From contig JAGMUV010000010.1 in the NCBI GenBank assembly GCA_020744425.1, forward strand, positions 248,001-312,000: 64,000 nt of DNA. The letters are read 5' to 3'. Below, one piece after another: positions 1-12,017 of the stretch (positions are counted from its first letter, which is position 1; every line of letters starts with the position of its first letter). The notes beneath the pieces were generated by a model, which ran no database searches, was not told the origin of the DNA, and saw only the letters and a program-made list of their open reading frames with translations. The stretch is from Dactylonectria macrodidyma (lineage: Eukaryota > Ascomycota > Sordariomycetes > Hypocreales > Nectriaceae). A program made the translations under genes and the position numbers.

Positions 1-1306
1 ATAATCCAGTCTTAAAGGGTTCTTAAAGACTTCCTCTATCTTTCTAATAACTTTTCTTAAAGCTAATAAAAAGAGAGGTCCTATTAAAAGCTCTTCTAAC
101 CTTATTTAGTTAGGTTAAATAGAGACTATATTCTATTAATTATCTCCTATATATTATTTAAATTAGTCCTTTTAGTCTTAAGTATTTCTAATTAAATAGT
201 CTATTATATTACTATTATCTTAGTATATTTATATCTTCTAATATCTAAAAAGGCTAGTTCTTCTTTAAGGAAAATCTTCTTTTTAAAGTACTATTATAGA
301 CCTAGAAGGTTAACTTAAAGAAGGAATTCGTGCTCTTAGTCTGGGAAGTCCCTAGGTTTTATAAGAGTAGTTATAAGACCTTCTTTTTAGGATTTTCTAT
401 ACAGTATTAAAAATATAATAGAGGGATTCTTAAAGATATTAAAATGGGTTAAGGCAGTAAGACTCTTAATTATTAAATATTAGGGTGAAAATTGTATATT
501 ATCGCTTCTGCCCCTATATCTTAAGGTTTCAGAGCAAGCTTTATATACTCTTTCTCTTCTATATAGAATTAGCTAGAAGCTGATTGCTAAGCCTCGTAGC
601 AATAGGTGGCAATAGATGGCAAACTTTCGCCTCTGACATATCTGACAATATCCACTTTTTATTAAGTAATAGGTCTTAAATCTACTTTCTAAGAGCTTTA
701 TAATAAATATAATTTCTATTATCTAAGCTTACTATAGCGAAGAGAGACCAGCAGGTGACTTATTAATAAAAGGAAATCTACTAAGAATATAAAGAACTGC
801 TTTAATTATTATAATAAGAACGATTCTTATATTAGCTCTATCTTCCTACTATATAAGATTAATACTAACTAAATGAAATATTCTAGATCTAGAAATGCGA
901 TCTTAATACTAAGGAACTTAACCTTAGTTAAAAGACATACTCTAAAGAGAACTAATAGTAATACTAGCTTATTACTTTTTAATAAGAGGTCTAAAACCTA
1001 GCCTATATTATTACTAAAGCTATAGTAACTTTATATAGCTAGGAGTTTATTTAGAGAGTTAATTAGCTAGCTATATATAGTACTAAGAATTCTAATTCTA
1101 CTAATTTAATAAAGTATGCAGCGTTTTTATACTCTAGCTCCCTTACCTCCTATATAGCTAACAGTTTATTCAATCGCCTTATATTCTAACCTATTTACTA
1201 TCTAAAGCAGCCTAATTAGTTTAGATTACTCTTACTTAGCTACTAGGTTTTATAGAGCTAGGAAGGACTTATAAGATAATCCTTCTAAGGCCAGAGCAAG
1301 GGCTAA
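1..1306. other. RIP-mutated unassigned DNA left of Cop-1
   Basis: No intact gene. The stretch is AT/TpA-rich with stops in all frames. From about 750 to 1290 one plus-strand frame is fairly long if TAA/TAG are read as former CAA/CAG, which suggests a degraded transposon frame, but I recognise no family motif. A slightly GC-richer patch lies at about 490-660. The sequence ends at the GCTAG target-site duplication of Cop-1 (1307-1311). Confidence 0.5.
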
Positions 1307-1311
1307 GCTAG

Positions 1312-1741
1312 TGTTGGATAGCTCGTATGACCAATTGATGACCTTGAACATGTGTGTGTATTGTGTATCTGTTCACTGTAGCCCCCTGTAACAGGGATCG
1401 TGCCACTAGAGCCCTGTTGCAATAATCTAGTGCCTGCAACAGCCAATAGACCACTGAGGCAAAAGATCAAGCAATAATCGCAGTGCCTGCGATTGGCTGT
1501 GCGCACACATCCGCTATATAACAGCCGGCGAATCGCTAGCCAGGGCTCTACGAGCCCTCAGCGAATTACCCGTTACACCCCCCGCCCCTTAAGGTCAGGG
1601 AGGTCTAGTTCTCCTTTTCTTCCTAATACAGGCTAGCCGGCCGGAGGCTCGGCGAGCCTTCTCCGAGTCGGTCCTGACAACCCCCTGCTTCTCATATGAC
1701 TCCCTGGTGCCCTCGTGTTCTAATATGCCTCTAATTTAACA
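1312..1741 (-). repeat. Cop-1 left (3') LTR, split by a solo LTR
   Basis: It aligns with 7917-8150 apart from RIP-type transitions, plus one 196-bp gap that equals the inserted solo LTR (191 bp) and its 5-bp TSD. This copy is much less mutated than the right one; it keeps GC-rich stretches such as 1620-1680. Confidence 0.88.
1387..1577. mobile_element. 191-bp solo LTR inside the Cop-1 LTR
   Basis: It starts TGTAACAGGG and ends CCCGTTACA, near-perfect inverted ends of TG...CA type. The flanks are a 5-bp TSD CCCCC (1382-1386 and 1578-1582). The empty site is visible in the other Cop-1 LTR near 7982-7998, where the sequence reads straight through with only C-to-T changes. No internal coding sequence is present, so this is a solo LTR of another element, probably copia-like. 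Its composition is nearly normal, so it has been little RIP-mutated. A TATA-like motif (TATATAACAG) lies at about 1515. Confidence 0.85.
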
Positions 1742-4700
1742 CGCCCCTTTAGCTCGAAGGCATAGCCTTTAGGCTAACTTCTGGGATCATTAGGGCTTCC
1801 TTTTCTTCTTCTAATTCTTACTTCTGATTTTAGGCCAGTCTTGCTAAGAGGTTGGCGAGCTTTAGCTACTGAATGAATGCATTAAAGGCCTCTTATAAGA
1901 GGCTCTTTATAAAGCTATTAGCTAGTAGTTAGGCTGATAGTATATAGATAATATTAATCCGGCTCTATATGATTTTCTAATAAAGCTAGTAGTTATATAT
2001 ATTAATATACTAGAGCTTTATATATAGCTAGATAAGCTCTTCTTTAACTAGGCGAATAGTCTGCTTATTATTATATTAGATAGTTACTTAAGAAGGAGGG
2101 GCGACTCTTTACTAAGCAGTTAGTAAATATAGGTTAATATATAAGGATAAGATAAGCTGGCTTATAAAGAGGGCTTTTTTAGCTGCTTATAATAGGGCTA
2201 GTAACTCGGCCTCTGTTATTAATATTATTACAGTATCTTACTTATTGGCTCTCTAAGAGGTCATACTACTGAAAAGGCTTATAGTAAATGCTTACAAGCT
2301 CTGACAGTCTAGTGAATTATTAGTAAAACTAGTATTAGAAGCTATTAAAAGGCTGTCGTTTCTACTGCTAAGCTCGGCTCCATATTATAAGGAAAGTCTC
2401 TATATTTATAAGAGATACTAGAGAACCCAGTCTGCAGCTTCGTAATACTTAGGGCCTGGGTTCTAGTTAAATCGTACTAGCCTGCTTACTGTGAAAGCAA
2501 TATCTGGCCGGGTTATAATTATAGCATATATAATAGTTCTAACCTTCTATTAGTATAGGTTAATTAGTTACAGGGTCGTATTACTATTAGATAAGAGGAG
2601 CTCTTTAAGTACTATTAGAGTCTTATGTTTAGGATTTAGTGAGGAGTTAGTAAGCAGTTAGTGAGCTTTATTAATATATATAGACTAAGAAAGCTAGAGC
2701 TATTAGGTTACTTAGTTATAAATAACTTCTATGCTTAGGAATTAGTAAAGGGACTTACTTTCTTTAATATAATAGAGTTTCTAAAGGGATTCGATTAGCT
2801 TAATTACTTTACTTTCTAAGGTCTTTAAGTAGTAAAGGATATAGTTATCTATATAGAAGAAGAAGATAATTTCTCTATATAGCTAGTAATAGTCTTTACT
2901 AAGTACTTAGTAAAAGCCTAATAAGTGCAGGCCTTTTTTAAAATACTATTACTATAAGAAAGGTGACTGTCTAAAGCTATATAAAGCCTTATAAAGCTTA
3001 AGGATAATGCTAGGTTTTTAGTATTTAGTTAGTATTTTTATATAGATATCTTTATTAAAGTCTATATATATAAAAGCATTAACTATATTATATTATAATA
3101 TTTTATAGTTAAAGCGGTTAGCTAGAGTTATAAGAGTTTAAAATAACATTCTGGCTAAAGTAGCTATATAAGTGTTTTACTCGTCTTTTAGCTATTAGTT
3201 ACTATAGATTACTAGCTATACTTTAATCTTAATAAAGTAACTATATTTATTAAGCTTATATATAAATACCTAGTAATAACTAAGTATTTAATAACTATTT
3301 ATTATTACTTTAGCTACTTTAACTTATAAGCTTACTTTCTTATAGTTCTAAAAGTAACAGGTTTTAGCTATAATTAGCTAGTCTTTATATAGGTGTTTGT
3401 CTATCTAAGTATAAGAGCTAGGAAGCTGCTTTAATAAATGCTAGAGTATTCTAGTAAGTAGCCTTTTTATAAAGGGTTTTTCCTCTCTATAAGTAGAAAT
3501 AATATTATTATACACATAGTTAAGAGAGCGAGTTAAGCTTCCCCTTACTAGCTTTAGTAAGGAGCTGGCCAGACTACTTCCCTTAGTCTAATAAGAGTAT
3601 TTATAATGCTTTTATTCTTATAAGCTGCTTACTAAGAATGCAGCTTTAAATAATGTCCTAAGTATTACTCTTTTAAGGATGATTTAGTAAGTACTTAGTG
3701 GCTTTGCTCCTCTAGTATTATTACTATCTTACTGCTCTTACCTCTCTACGTTTAAGCAAGTGGCTAAAGTGTAGAAAAAGGCTAATAGAAGTAATTATAA
3801 AAGCATAAGAAGAACTTTAAATTTAGAAGTAGTATAAGTAGGCTATTTAGTAAGAGCTTAGTAAGTACTTACTAACTCTTCGCTAGCCTTTATATACTTT
3901 AGATTATTAGAGTTAGGTAAGATTTTATCTAGTTCTTCGTTTAGGAGCTATAATAATTATAGTAGAGGTTCCTTTATTACTATAAGCAGCTTTTAAATGC
4001 ATTTTTATATTACTTCTAAGTCTTCTTTTAGTAAATCGTCTTAAAGGCTCTTTAAATGCTTATTAAATAATTAGTATTTATTAAAGGTTATATCTCTTAA
4101 GGTTATTACTTCTTTTAATAGTAGGTTCTAAATTTAAAAGGAATTACTTAATATATACTTTATAAAGAATCTGATCTAGGCTTATAAAGCCTGCCTTTAG
4201 AAATAGTTATAGTAAAGCTATGCATTTATTATTAATATAAAGGCTTTATAGCTATATAATTATAAATAGGATAGGTTAGGTTTTATTATACTATTAGTAT
4301 AGTATTATAAGTAAAATACTTTATAAGGAGACTTCTAACCTTAGTAAGCATTTAGTAAATAGTTATAAAAGTAAGTAGCTGCTTTAATAGTCTTTAACTA
4401 AAGGTATACTAAGAGCTTAGCTATTACTCGCATTATATAGCTTTTTTTAATAATAATTGCTATAATGCGTTCTATACTTCCATTCTAGGCTTAAGTATTT
4501 AGTATAAAGGGCTTATATTAGATCCTTATTACTTCTATTTTAATAGCTACTTAGTAATAAATTATTAAGAGCTTATTATTATATTTAAAGGCCTTTATTA
4601 TAGTTTTATATTATACTTCTATTATTTTAATAAAGCTTATAAGAGTAATACGAATTATAAGTATTAACCAGTCTATAATATAGTAATCCTATATATACTT

Positions 4701-7700
4701 AGAGGCTTAGTTTATTATAATCTATACTAAAGTATAGCCTCTATAGCCAGGCTTTATTAAGTAGAAATTAAAGGCAATTCGCTCTTCTAGCTTTACTCTT
4801 ATAGTAGCTTCTTAAGGAGTTTAGCAGACTGCTTAATAAGCCTTTACTACTCTATAAGCATTATAATTAACTATTATAATCCTTTAAAGGCCTTAGGATT
4901 TATCTAGCTTTAGCCTAATGCTCTAAGCAGTATTTATAAAGTACTTAAGAATATTAGGGCCTAAGTAGCTAAGTCGCTAGTACTATATATATGAATCCCC
5001 CTTAAGGGGCTTCTACTAGGTTTATAATATATATTTCTAAGTATAGTATTAAGCTAGCGAGTAGTTAGTGAGTAGTACTTAAAGGGCTAGTGATTTTTCT
5101 TTATCTAAATATATATATTCTAAAACCTATTATTTATAGATCTCTTTAATCTCTTTAAAGTGGCTACTATTAGCTCTATATAAGCAGTTATTACTAGGTC
5201 TTATTAAGGTTATAGTCCTTAGCAGCGCACACTCAGAGAGGGGCCAGAGGTTAAATAGTAAAAAAAAAAAAATAACTAATAGTAAATAATAGTGTGAGAG
5301 CCTAAAACCCAAGCCTAAGGCAATAGTAACTCAGAATGACTAGAGTTTCTACTGTATTAGGGTGCAAGCCTTACTGTCCTAATTAACCCTTCGAGATGCG
5401 TCAAGCAGCTGGAAAGCTAGATAGAAAAGCTAGATATCAGAAGGCAAAATCGTCATATGATAAAAGCCCTGTGAGGGTTCGTCGCATTCTAAGTTACCTC
5501 ATCGCAATTCTAAGTCGCAATTCAATTACTGCTTTATAATTCTTAATCACAATTCAAAATGACCCCCCCTGACTAAATAAATAACATAATGTGCGTATAG
5601 TGCATTATGCAATAGCCTAGCGGACTTTCGCTAATACTAGTATATAAGAATCGTCTTATATATATATTAGCTAAAAGAATCAAAGAAGATCGAAGCCTAC
5701 TTCTTAGGCTATAAAGAGCATCTTGCCTATCTGGCCTAGAATGTATAACAGAGGCTGAGTTTAGCTAGCCTAGTTATAAGAGGCTTATCTAATTAGTGAT
5801 CTTTAATTACTATATCTTCTAAGAGAACCTATTCTTATAAGCTTTATTAAATAAAAATATAATCTAATAGATTAAGATAGAGTAAGTCTTATTAAAGGAA
5901 TTAGCTTAAAAAGAAGTAAGGAAAGAAATAATAACTATTAATAATACCTTCTTTAATAACCTAAAGAGTACTAACTATAATGCATAGGTTATGTAATTAT
6001 AGGCTGACCTTATGCTAATTAATATATAGCTAAAGGAGTGATGACTGCATTAGAAACTAAGGGAATCCTACTACAGTCGCCTCTGACATCGACTGCGATG
6101 GGTTAAAGGATTTAGCAGAGGAAGGTTTAAGGGAGGAGGGATAAGAGTCTATTTATAACTAGGTTAACTAATCAATCGAGTCCTTCGTCTTAAGATAACT
6201 TAAGCAATGCAAACACGTGATACAGAAACGCGGCAACGAGGAACGTAGTAGTGTAGAAACAAAAGTCTGAACAGCGGTTTCAACAGCGATTACTAGGTCT
6301 TATATTCTATTAGAATCTCTATTTCTTTAATTATAAAAAGAATACTAGGTTTAATATTAAGGCTTTATAAAAAGTAATGTTAAATAGTCAGAAGGTTATT
6401 AATAAGCTATTAATAAAGCGTAAGGTTATTATAGTATCTTTATAACTATTAATTAAGACTAGCTTTATTTCTAACTATAAGAAGTCTTCTATTAGGGCTG
6501 CCTTTAGATTATATATTTATATAATATCTTTAAAGATATATATTAATACTCTAGAGTTAAAGAAGTAGCTCTTTTATAGTAGGTAAGTCTTAGTAACTAT
6601 TAAGTAAGCGTTTATTAATACTTTTCTTTAGTAAAAGCTTAGTATTTAGTATTATTATAAATTACTTAAAATAAGCTTCTTTATTTAGTTTATAACTTTA
6701 TTAACATTCTTTTTAATACATTCTTTAACTAAGGCCTTAGCTATTATATTAAGCTACTATTCCTAAGGTTATAGCTTTAGAAATATATAGTAATACTTAA
6801 TAAAAGAGTAATAATTATTAAAGTAAGTAAGGCATTTTATATCTATACTATTAGTAATATTCAGTAATTATACTCTCTTTCCTTAGGCCTTTACTAAAGG
6901 CTTACTAGCTCTTCTATTTCCTTTATAATAGTAATAGAATGCTCTTAGTACTACCTTTCCTTAGATTAAGACCTTTAGACTATTAGTAATTACTTACTAA
7001 ATAGCTCTTAAAACCTTTATAACTAATAGAGTATTTATAATAGCTTTATCTAACTTTATAACATTATATATATTAATTTAAAACTTAAGAAGTATACTTT
7101 TTAATACTATGACTAAGTCTTTAAACCACTAGCTTAATTCTATCGCTTTTTAAAGCCTTACTACTTAGGCTTTTTAAATCATATTTTCCTAAAGAGTGAG
7201 CTATTTGCCTATACCTTTATAGGTTATGACTTAGGATTGGCAGGGTTTTGCTAGTAACTTGCGGAGGGTTTAGTAAGCTTTATGCATGTATTTATCTCCT
7301 ACTTAAGCGAAATGGTTATATAGGGCTTTTACTTACTTAGCTAATGACTTTTTAACTAGGCAGTAGTAGTAATATAAGGAGGTTAAGACACTCTATAAGA
7401 TCTAGTCTTAGATAACTACTGTTTTCTTTTAAAAGGCTGTATATCTCTTCAATTAATATTTATAATTAGCCTATAGTATATTAAATACTATAAGGCCTAC
7501 ATTCATAAGGTCTATAACTTTAATCGGTTTAATTACTAAGTCCTCACTATCTACTAAGTAAAAGGTCTCTAATTTATAGTTAGTTATAAAGGTACTTAAT
7601 GCAGCGGTTAATATAGAGGCGCTTATAGATAAAAGCACGCCCTTCCTCTTACTAAAGGACTTAAGGTCTAGAGGGGTTAGTTCCTTTATAATAAGGAGAG

Positions 7701-7741
7701 GCTTCTTAGTTATTTTAGAGTTAATATACATCTAGAGGTCT
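1742..7741 (-). pseudogene. Cop-1 polyprotein remnant (copia pol, RIP-inactivated)
   Basis: The Ty1/copia reverse-transcriptase region is readable on the minus strand at about 2.75-3.01 kb. There the typical block KALYxxRQSP is followed by FFFYIDN, the place of the FFFYVDD catalytic motif (codons at 2840-2857). One catalytic Asp is thus Asn, as a G-to-A RIP change would produce. An 86-codon open stretch at 7471-7731 is the N-terminal part of the same polyprotein, perhaps the protease region. The frame is interrupted by Rep-E1 at 5205-6288 and by dozens of TAA/TAG. The family encodes Gag, protease, integrase, reverse transcriptase and RNase H; only the RT part is certain here. Confidence 0.75.
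5205..6288 (+). mobile_element. Rep-E1: 1,084-bp repeat of an unclassified family
   Basis: The element lies in Cop-1 pol and is flanked by a perfect 15-bp direct duplication, ATTACTAGGTCTTAT (5190-5204 and 6289-6303). It begins TAAGGTTATAGTCC and ends GGTTTCAACAGCG; there are no terminal inverted repeats. The first 370 bp and last 160 bp are shared with all other Rep-E copies, while the interior is of type 1 (shared with E2 and E3). Near 5405 there are one to two copies of a 13-bp unit (GCTAGATAGAAAA) that is amplified in other copies. The interior has a plus-strand frame of about 150 codons broken only by RIP-type stops. This copy is the least mutated. A long TSD without TIRs suggests target-primed insertion (LINE/SINE-like), but the class is unproven. 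Confidence 0.8.
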
Positions 7742-7916
7742 TAATTATTAGCCTTTATCTTTAGGGCTAAATACTAGGGGATCTAGTTATTATTAGTAAT
7801 TAGGATAATTATAATTACTAAGGTTATTATTACTAAATAGTTAGTAATTAGTTAGTGATTTAAGTAAGAGAAGTATATAAGTAGTAAGAGTATATAGTAT
7901 ATATTCGATTATTAAT

Positions 7917-8150
7917 TATTAAATAGTTTATATAACTAATTAATAACCTTAAATATATATATGTATTATGTATTTATTTACTATAGCCTCCTGCCTCTTA
8001 AGGTTAGGGAGGTCTAGTTCTCCTTTTCTTCTTAATATAGGCTAGCTGGCCAGAGGCTTAGTAAGCCTCTTCTAAGTCAGTCCTAACATCCCCCTGCTTC
8101 TTATATAACACCTTAGTGCTCTAGTGTTCTAACATGCCTCTAATTCAACA
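7917..8150 (-). repeat. Cop-1 right (5') LTR, 234 bp
   Basis: It is the uninterrupted partner of 1312-1741. It starts TATTAAATAG, the RIP form of TGTTGGATAG, ends in TTCAACA, and is followed by the TSD GCTAG. The left 60 bp are heavily mutated and the right part is nearly normal. Confidence 0.88.
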
Positions 8151-8155
8151 GCTAG

Positions 8156-8450
8156 CCACTATCTAATATAACTATTATTTATAATACTATATAAAGAAGA
8201 CTATATTATTAATTCTTATAATATCTTAACTTAATATCTTTAATAAGTCTAAAAGTCTTAAAAAAAGTATTTTTATACTATAGTCCTAGTAAATTATTTA
8301 AGCTAATTATAAAGTATAAATTAGAATTAAAATTAACTATAATTAAGTTAGTTTTAAAATAGGAATAGAATAACTAAAGATAGTAATAATAAAGAATAGT
8401 TCTTTAAATTTAATATTAATACTAAGAACTATTTTAACTTACTCTTTTTA
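8156..8450. other. Unassigned AT-rich DNA
   Basis: RIP-mutated sequence between Cop-1 and LTR-G1. I see no recognisable gene or terminal repeat in it. Confidence 0.5.
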
Positions 8451-8455
8451 CTTAT

Positions 8456-9000
8456 TATAAAGTCCTTATATATAAAATATATAACTGATAAGGAAATATC
8501 TCCTTTAGCTCTTATTAGATAAGACTATATATAACATATTCAAAATCTCCTGATTTTTAGCTTTATAATAGTATATAATATGCCTCAGAAAGCCTATCTT
8601 CCTTATACTATAACCACAAAAGACACCTATAATAAGAACCTTCAATAAGGTTAGAGTTCAAGCATCAGACATACGTCTAACAGTCTTAAAACTCAGGACA
8701 CGTCTTACCCGGTTTTACTATGACAAATTGTCCAAATCCCCTATTAGATTGGACATGTGACTAGATAGCAATCTCTATAAAGCTGGGGCTTTTCTCTAGC
8801 CAGTCCAGAAGGATTATTATCATCAATACATGCATTTCTCAACTAATTACATCAAACCGACTACCTTTCTAATTGTCTTTTCCTGCTCTTTCTGAATCTT
8901 CAATCCCTTTTCTGATTGGTCAATTCCTTGACCCACAATCGCTGAGTTCTACTAATAACCTTCTACTTCTTCCACTCCTTCTACTGCTATAGCCTTTACA
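8456..9000 (+). mobile_element. LTR-G1: solo LTR, 545 bp
   Basis: It starts TATAAAGTCC (RIP form of a TG start) and ends GCCTTTACA. It is clearly homologous to 17262-17808 (inverted) and 62633-63179 (direct). A promoter-like CTATAAAGC lies at about 8780 in this orientation. The left flank is CTTAT (8451-8455) and the right flank CTAAC (9001-9005), so it has no TSD of its own. The two flanks are, however, exactly those of LTR-G2 in exchanged combination. Only mildly RIP-mutated. Confidence 0.85.
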
Positions 9001-9399
9001 CTAACTATTAATATACTTAATTATATTAAATTTCCTATTTTATTATTATTAGATTATAATTTATATTACTTATTATAATATCTTTAATTTACTTAATTAT
9101 AAATACTATATACTTTAGACTTACTTTAGAGCTTTAATATAAGCATGATTATTATATATTTATAGCTTTTATTTAATATATTATTATATTAACTTAAGTA
9201 ATATCTTATATTATTAGTATATTAAAAATAAACTAAACTCTTATTACTCTAAGTAATATACTTATACTCTTAGTATATATAACCTTACTAAGTAATATTA
9301 AAATAGTAATAAAGGTCTATTAATTTTATACTCTTATTTAAAATTTATAATAGTAAATATAGAATTAACCTATACTTATAATACTTATTATATTAATTA

Positions 9400-10773
9400 T
9401 AAATAATAATTATAACTTAAGAGAAATAATTAAGCTATTAAAGCCTGAATTATTTAATAGTTTACTAAGTAATATAATTCTATTTATTATTAAAATAAAA
9501 GAATACTTTTAATTCTTCTTATAATACTTTATATTATTTAAAGTATAATTATTATTAATAAATAACTTAATAACTAAGAATACTAAGAACTAATTTAAAT
9601 TAATTATAAAAGACTTTTTAAATAATAATAAGGCTAATTAAGATTAAAATACTATTAATATCTTTATAAATTAAAAGAATTTTAAAGAAATAATTAAAAA
9701 TACCTTTAATATAATTAATAAAGAAAAGTAAATAATAATTAAAATCTATAAAATTAAGTAAATTTAATCTATTATTACTTATATTATTATATTTTAATAA
9801 ATTACTTTTAAATTAGAATAGAATAATAATATATTTATAGAAATCTTTTATTAAAAACTTAAAGAAGAAGTTAAGGATAAGCTATATAAAGCTAACTAAT
9901 TTAATATACTTACTAAGTATATTACTATAGCTATTAAGATTAATAAATAATAGTATAAAAGATAAAAAGAGAAGGCTAAGAATTAATAAAGAAGTTAAAA
10001 AAGTAATTATAATTTATATTACTTTAAGAATTAAAATAATTAGAAAGATAAAAACTGGGTAAATACTTTTTATAAAACTTAGGCCAGACTTATAGAACTT
10101 AGAATAGCTTAGTAAAACTATTCTAAAGTTAAATATTAGATTTATAATAAAATAGAATACTTTAAGAATAAGTATTAAAGCCTTAAGATAAATTAAAAGT
10201 ATAAGCCTATATTAAAAGGTAAGAACCTTTAATTTACTAACTATTAGTATTTATTTAAAACTTTTATTATAACTAGAAGTAGTCATAATAAAACTAGCGC
10301 ACTTAAGAGAATGCTATAATTATATATTAGTTAGTTATATAAGACTTAAAAAAAGCTAAGAATAAGCTATATAAGAAAAAACTATTACTAGAATTCTATA
10401 CTTTATAAAGAATTATCTTAATTAAAAGGTCTAGAAAAACTTAAACTCTGATCTTAAAAGGCTAACTCTTAATAAATATAAATAGAAAAATCCTTACTAT
10501 AGTTAAGAAAGGTAATAAATGCATAATAAGATTCATACTTATTCTAAAGGATAGTAAGTTATATTAAAAAAAGTTAAAGAAGAAATCCTTAATAAATAGC
10601 TAAGCTAGGTTAAAGTAAATTATAGTTAATTAAAAAGCATACTTAGTATAACATTCCTATTACTTAAAGCCTGAGCTATATAGATAAATAATAATTATAA
10701 TTACTAATAAACTGGTTATATAAAGAATGAGTATTTAAAAATATTTTCTAAGAAAGGTAAATAAATCTAGAAT
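9400..10773 (+). pseudogene. Ty3/gypsy gag fragment, RIP-inactivated
   Basis: A plus-strand frame with RIP-type stops reads as a gypsy Gag. Near 9440-9560 is the KPE-F-x-G block followed by IKEYF; at about 9850-9990 comes a Lys/Glu-rich stretch typical of the capsid end; a CCHC zinc knuckle follows at 10134-10175. The spacing C-x2-C-x4-H-x4-C is exact, with Tyr codons (TAT/TAC) in place of Cys/His as RIP predicts. Pol motifs were not found after it, and a solo LTR interrupts the sequence at 10779. The limits are approximate and the parent element is unknown. It need not belong to LTR-G1, because the segment appears to have been inverted. Confidence 0.65.
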
Positions 10774-10778
10774 AAACT

Positions 10779-11023
10779 TGTTATAGTTCTCTCTGTGTCT
10801 GACTTAAGGGATGTCATTTTTAACAGCTATACTGTCGGATATGCCTGTTGTTATGTTTTACACTATTACAGTTTCTTTACCTTAGTAATTTAGTACTTAG
10901 TGATCTAGTTCTATATATTATGTATAAAGTCTTAATTGTCTAATCTAATTTCTAGAGTCGAAGATTTAACTATAGGCTTGTTATTTCTACTAGTAGGAAC
11001 CTGGTCCCGACCTATTTATAATA
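10779..11023 (-). mobile_element. Solo LTR of the Gyp-D family, 245 bp
   Basis: It is the reverse complement of the Gyp-D LTR (46526-46769 and 57779-58022). It starts TGTTATAGTTCTCTC and ends CCTATTTATAATA, with a perfect 5-bp TSD AAACT (10774-10778 and 11024-11028). It keeps more G and C than its surroundings and than one Gyp-D LTR, so it seems to be a young insertion or one that escaped most RIP. Confidence 0.88.
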
Positions 11024-11028
11024 AAACT

Positions 11029-12002
11029 CTATAATAATAAGAAACATAAGTAAAGCAGTAAATAATAAGATACTAGTACTAATAAATGCTATAAACCCTT
11101 ATAAAGTGGAATAACTAAAGGCAGATAATGTTTGAAAATATATTGCATTTTAAATAAATAACTTAGTTAAGAACTAGAGCTCATTCTTATACTTATAGAA
11201 AAATACTTAAATAGTAATAATAATAAATAAATAGACCCTTATTATAAGAAATATAAGGAGTTATTAAAAATAAAAGAATAGTAAAATATAGTAGAAATTG
11301 ACTTATAAAGAATCTATATATAATTAAGTAATAAAGATTAATACTAGTAATTAATTAAAAAAAGATAAGAACCTTAAGCTAAAGAAGATCTCTATATTTA
11401 TACTTAATTATAACTTAAAGCATAAGGTAATAAAAAGATACTTTAAGAAGAATTCTTAAATAACCTTTATATTAGAATAAATAACTCTTAATATTATAAA
11501 CTTATATAAATCTTATATTATAATCCTTATTATAAAAGATATATTTATAATAAATAAAAGAATTACTATTTTCTTATATAATTAGAATATTACTTAGTAT
11601 TTATACTATACTTTTATAATAAACTTAAAAGCTATTAAACTAAAAGCTTTAGACTTACTAATAGAATTATAATCTTAGAATATTCTAATAATTTCTTCCT
11701 TTTAAAATATATTAAAGGACTTAAAAACCTAATATAATACTAAAAGGAGGACTATTTAATTTATGCTTAAGCTAAAATTAACTTATAATATATATAATAA
11801 AATAAATAAAAAGACTTAATAGCTGATTATATTAAATAAGAAATATAAGTATTATAAATAAAAAATAAAAAATACTACTTATAAAAGAGTAATAAATAAG
11901 TAATAATATAAATAGAAAATTACTTCTATTAAAAGCTCTATATATAGTATAAATAGTAATAAAATGAAAGACACTTAAGCTATAAGTACATATTAATAGT
12001 AT
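11029..12002. other. Unassigned RIP-mutated DNA
   Basis: AT-rich sequence between the solo LTR and Rep-E2. From about 11200 to 11580 a plus-strand frame is fairly continuous if RIP stops are ignored, with many Tyr, Lys and Leu codons. I could not assign it to gypsy pol or any other family. The short open frame at 11832-12020 on the minus strand is AT-rich and not credible as a gene. Confidence 0.4.
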
Positions 12003-12017
12003 ATAACTTATTATATT

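Larger units (their letters stand above)
1312..8150 (-). mobile_element. Cop-1: RIP-degraded Ty1/copia LTR retrotransposon
   Basis: The element is bounded by direct LTRs (1312-1741 and 7917-8150) and a perfect 5-bp TSD GCTAG (1307-1311 and 8151-8155). The LTRs start TGTTGGATAG (RIP form TATTAAATAG) and end in TTAACA/TTCAACA. Once the 191-bp solo LTR and its TSD are removed from the left LTR, both are 234 bp. Coding remnants are on the minus strand, and the purine-rich tract expected beside the 3' LTR is present on that strand just right of 1741. Excluding the nested solo LTR and Rep-E1, the element is about 5.5 kb, normal for copia. Copia assignment rests on reverse-transcriptase motifs near 2.8-3.0 kb. 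All frames are broken by RIP stops. Confidence 0.88.

Noticed and set aside
7471..7731. Small independent gene (86 codons)
   Set aside because: It lies inside Cop-1 in the orientation and place of the polyprotein and is simply a stop-free stretch of it.
11029..12002. Tyrosine-recombinase (DUF3435, Starship captain) remnant
   Set aside because: I considered this because of a long RIP-broken frame, but could not place any catalytic motif of the family.
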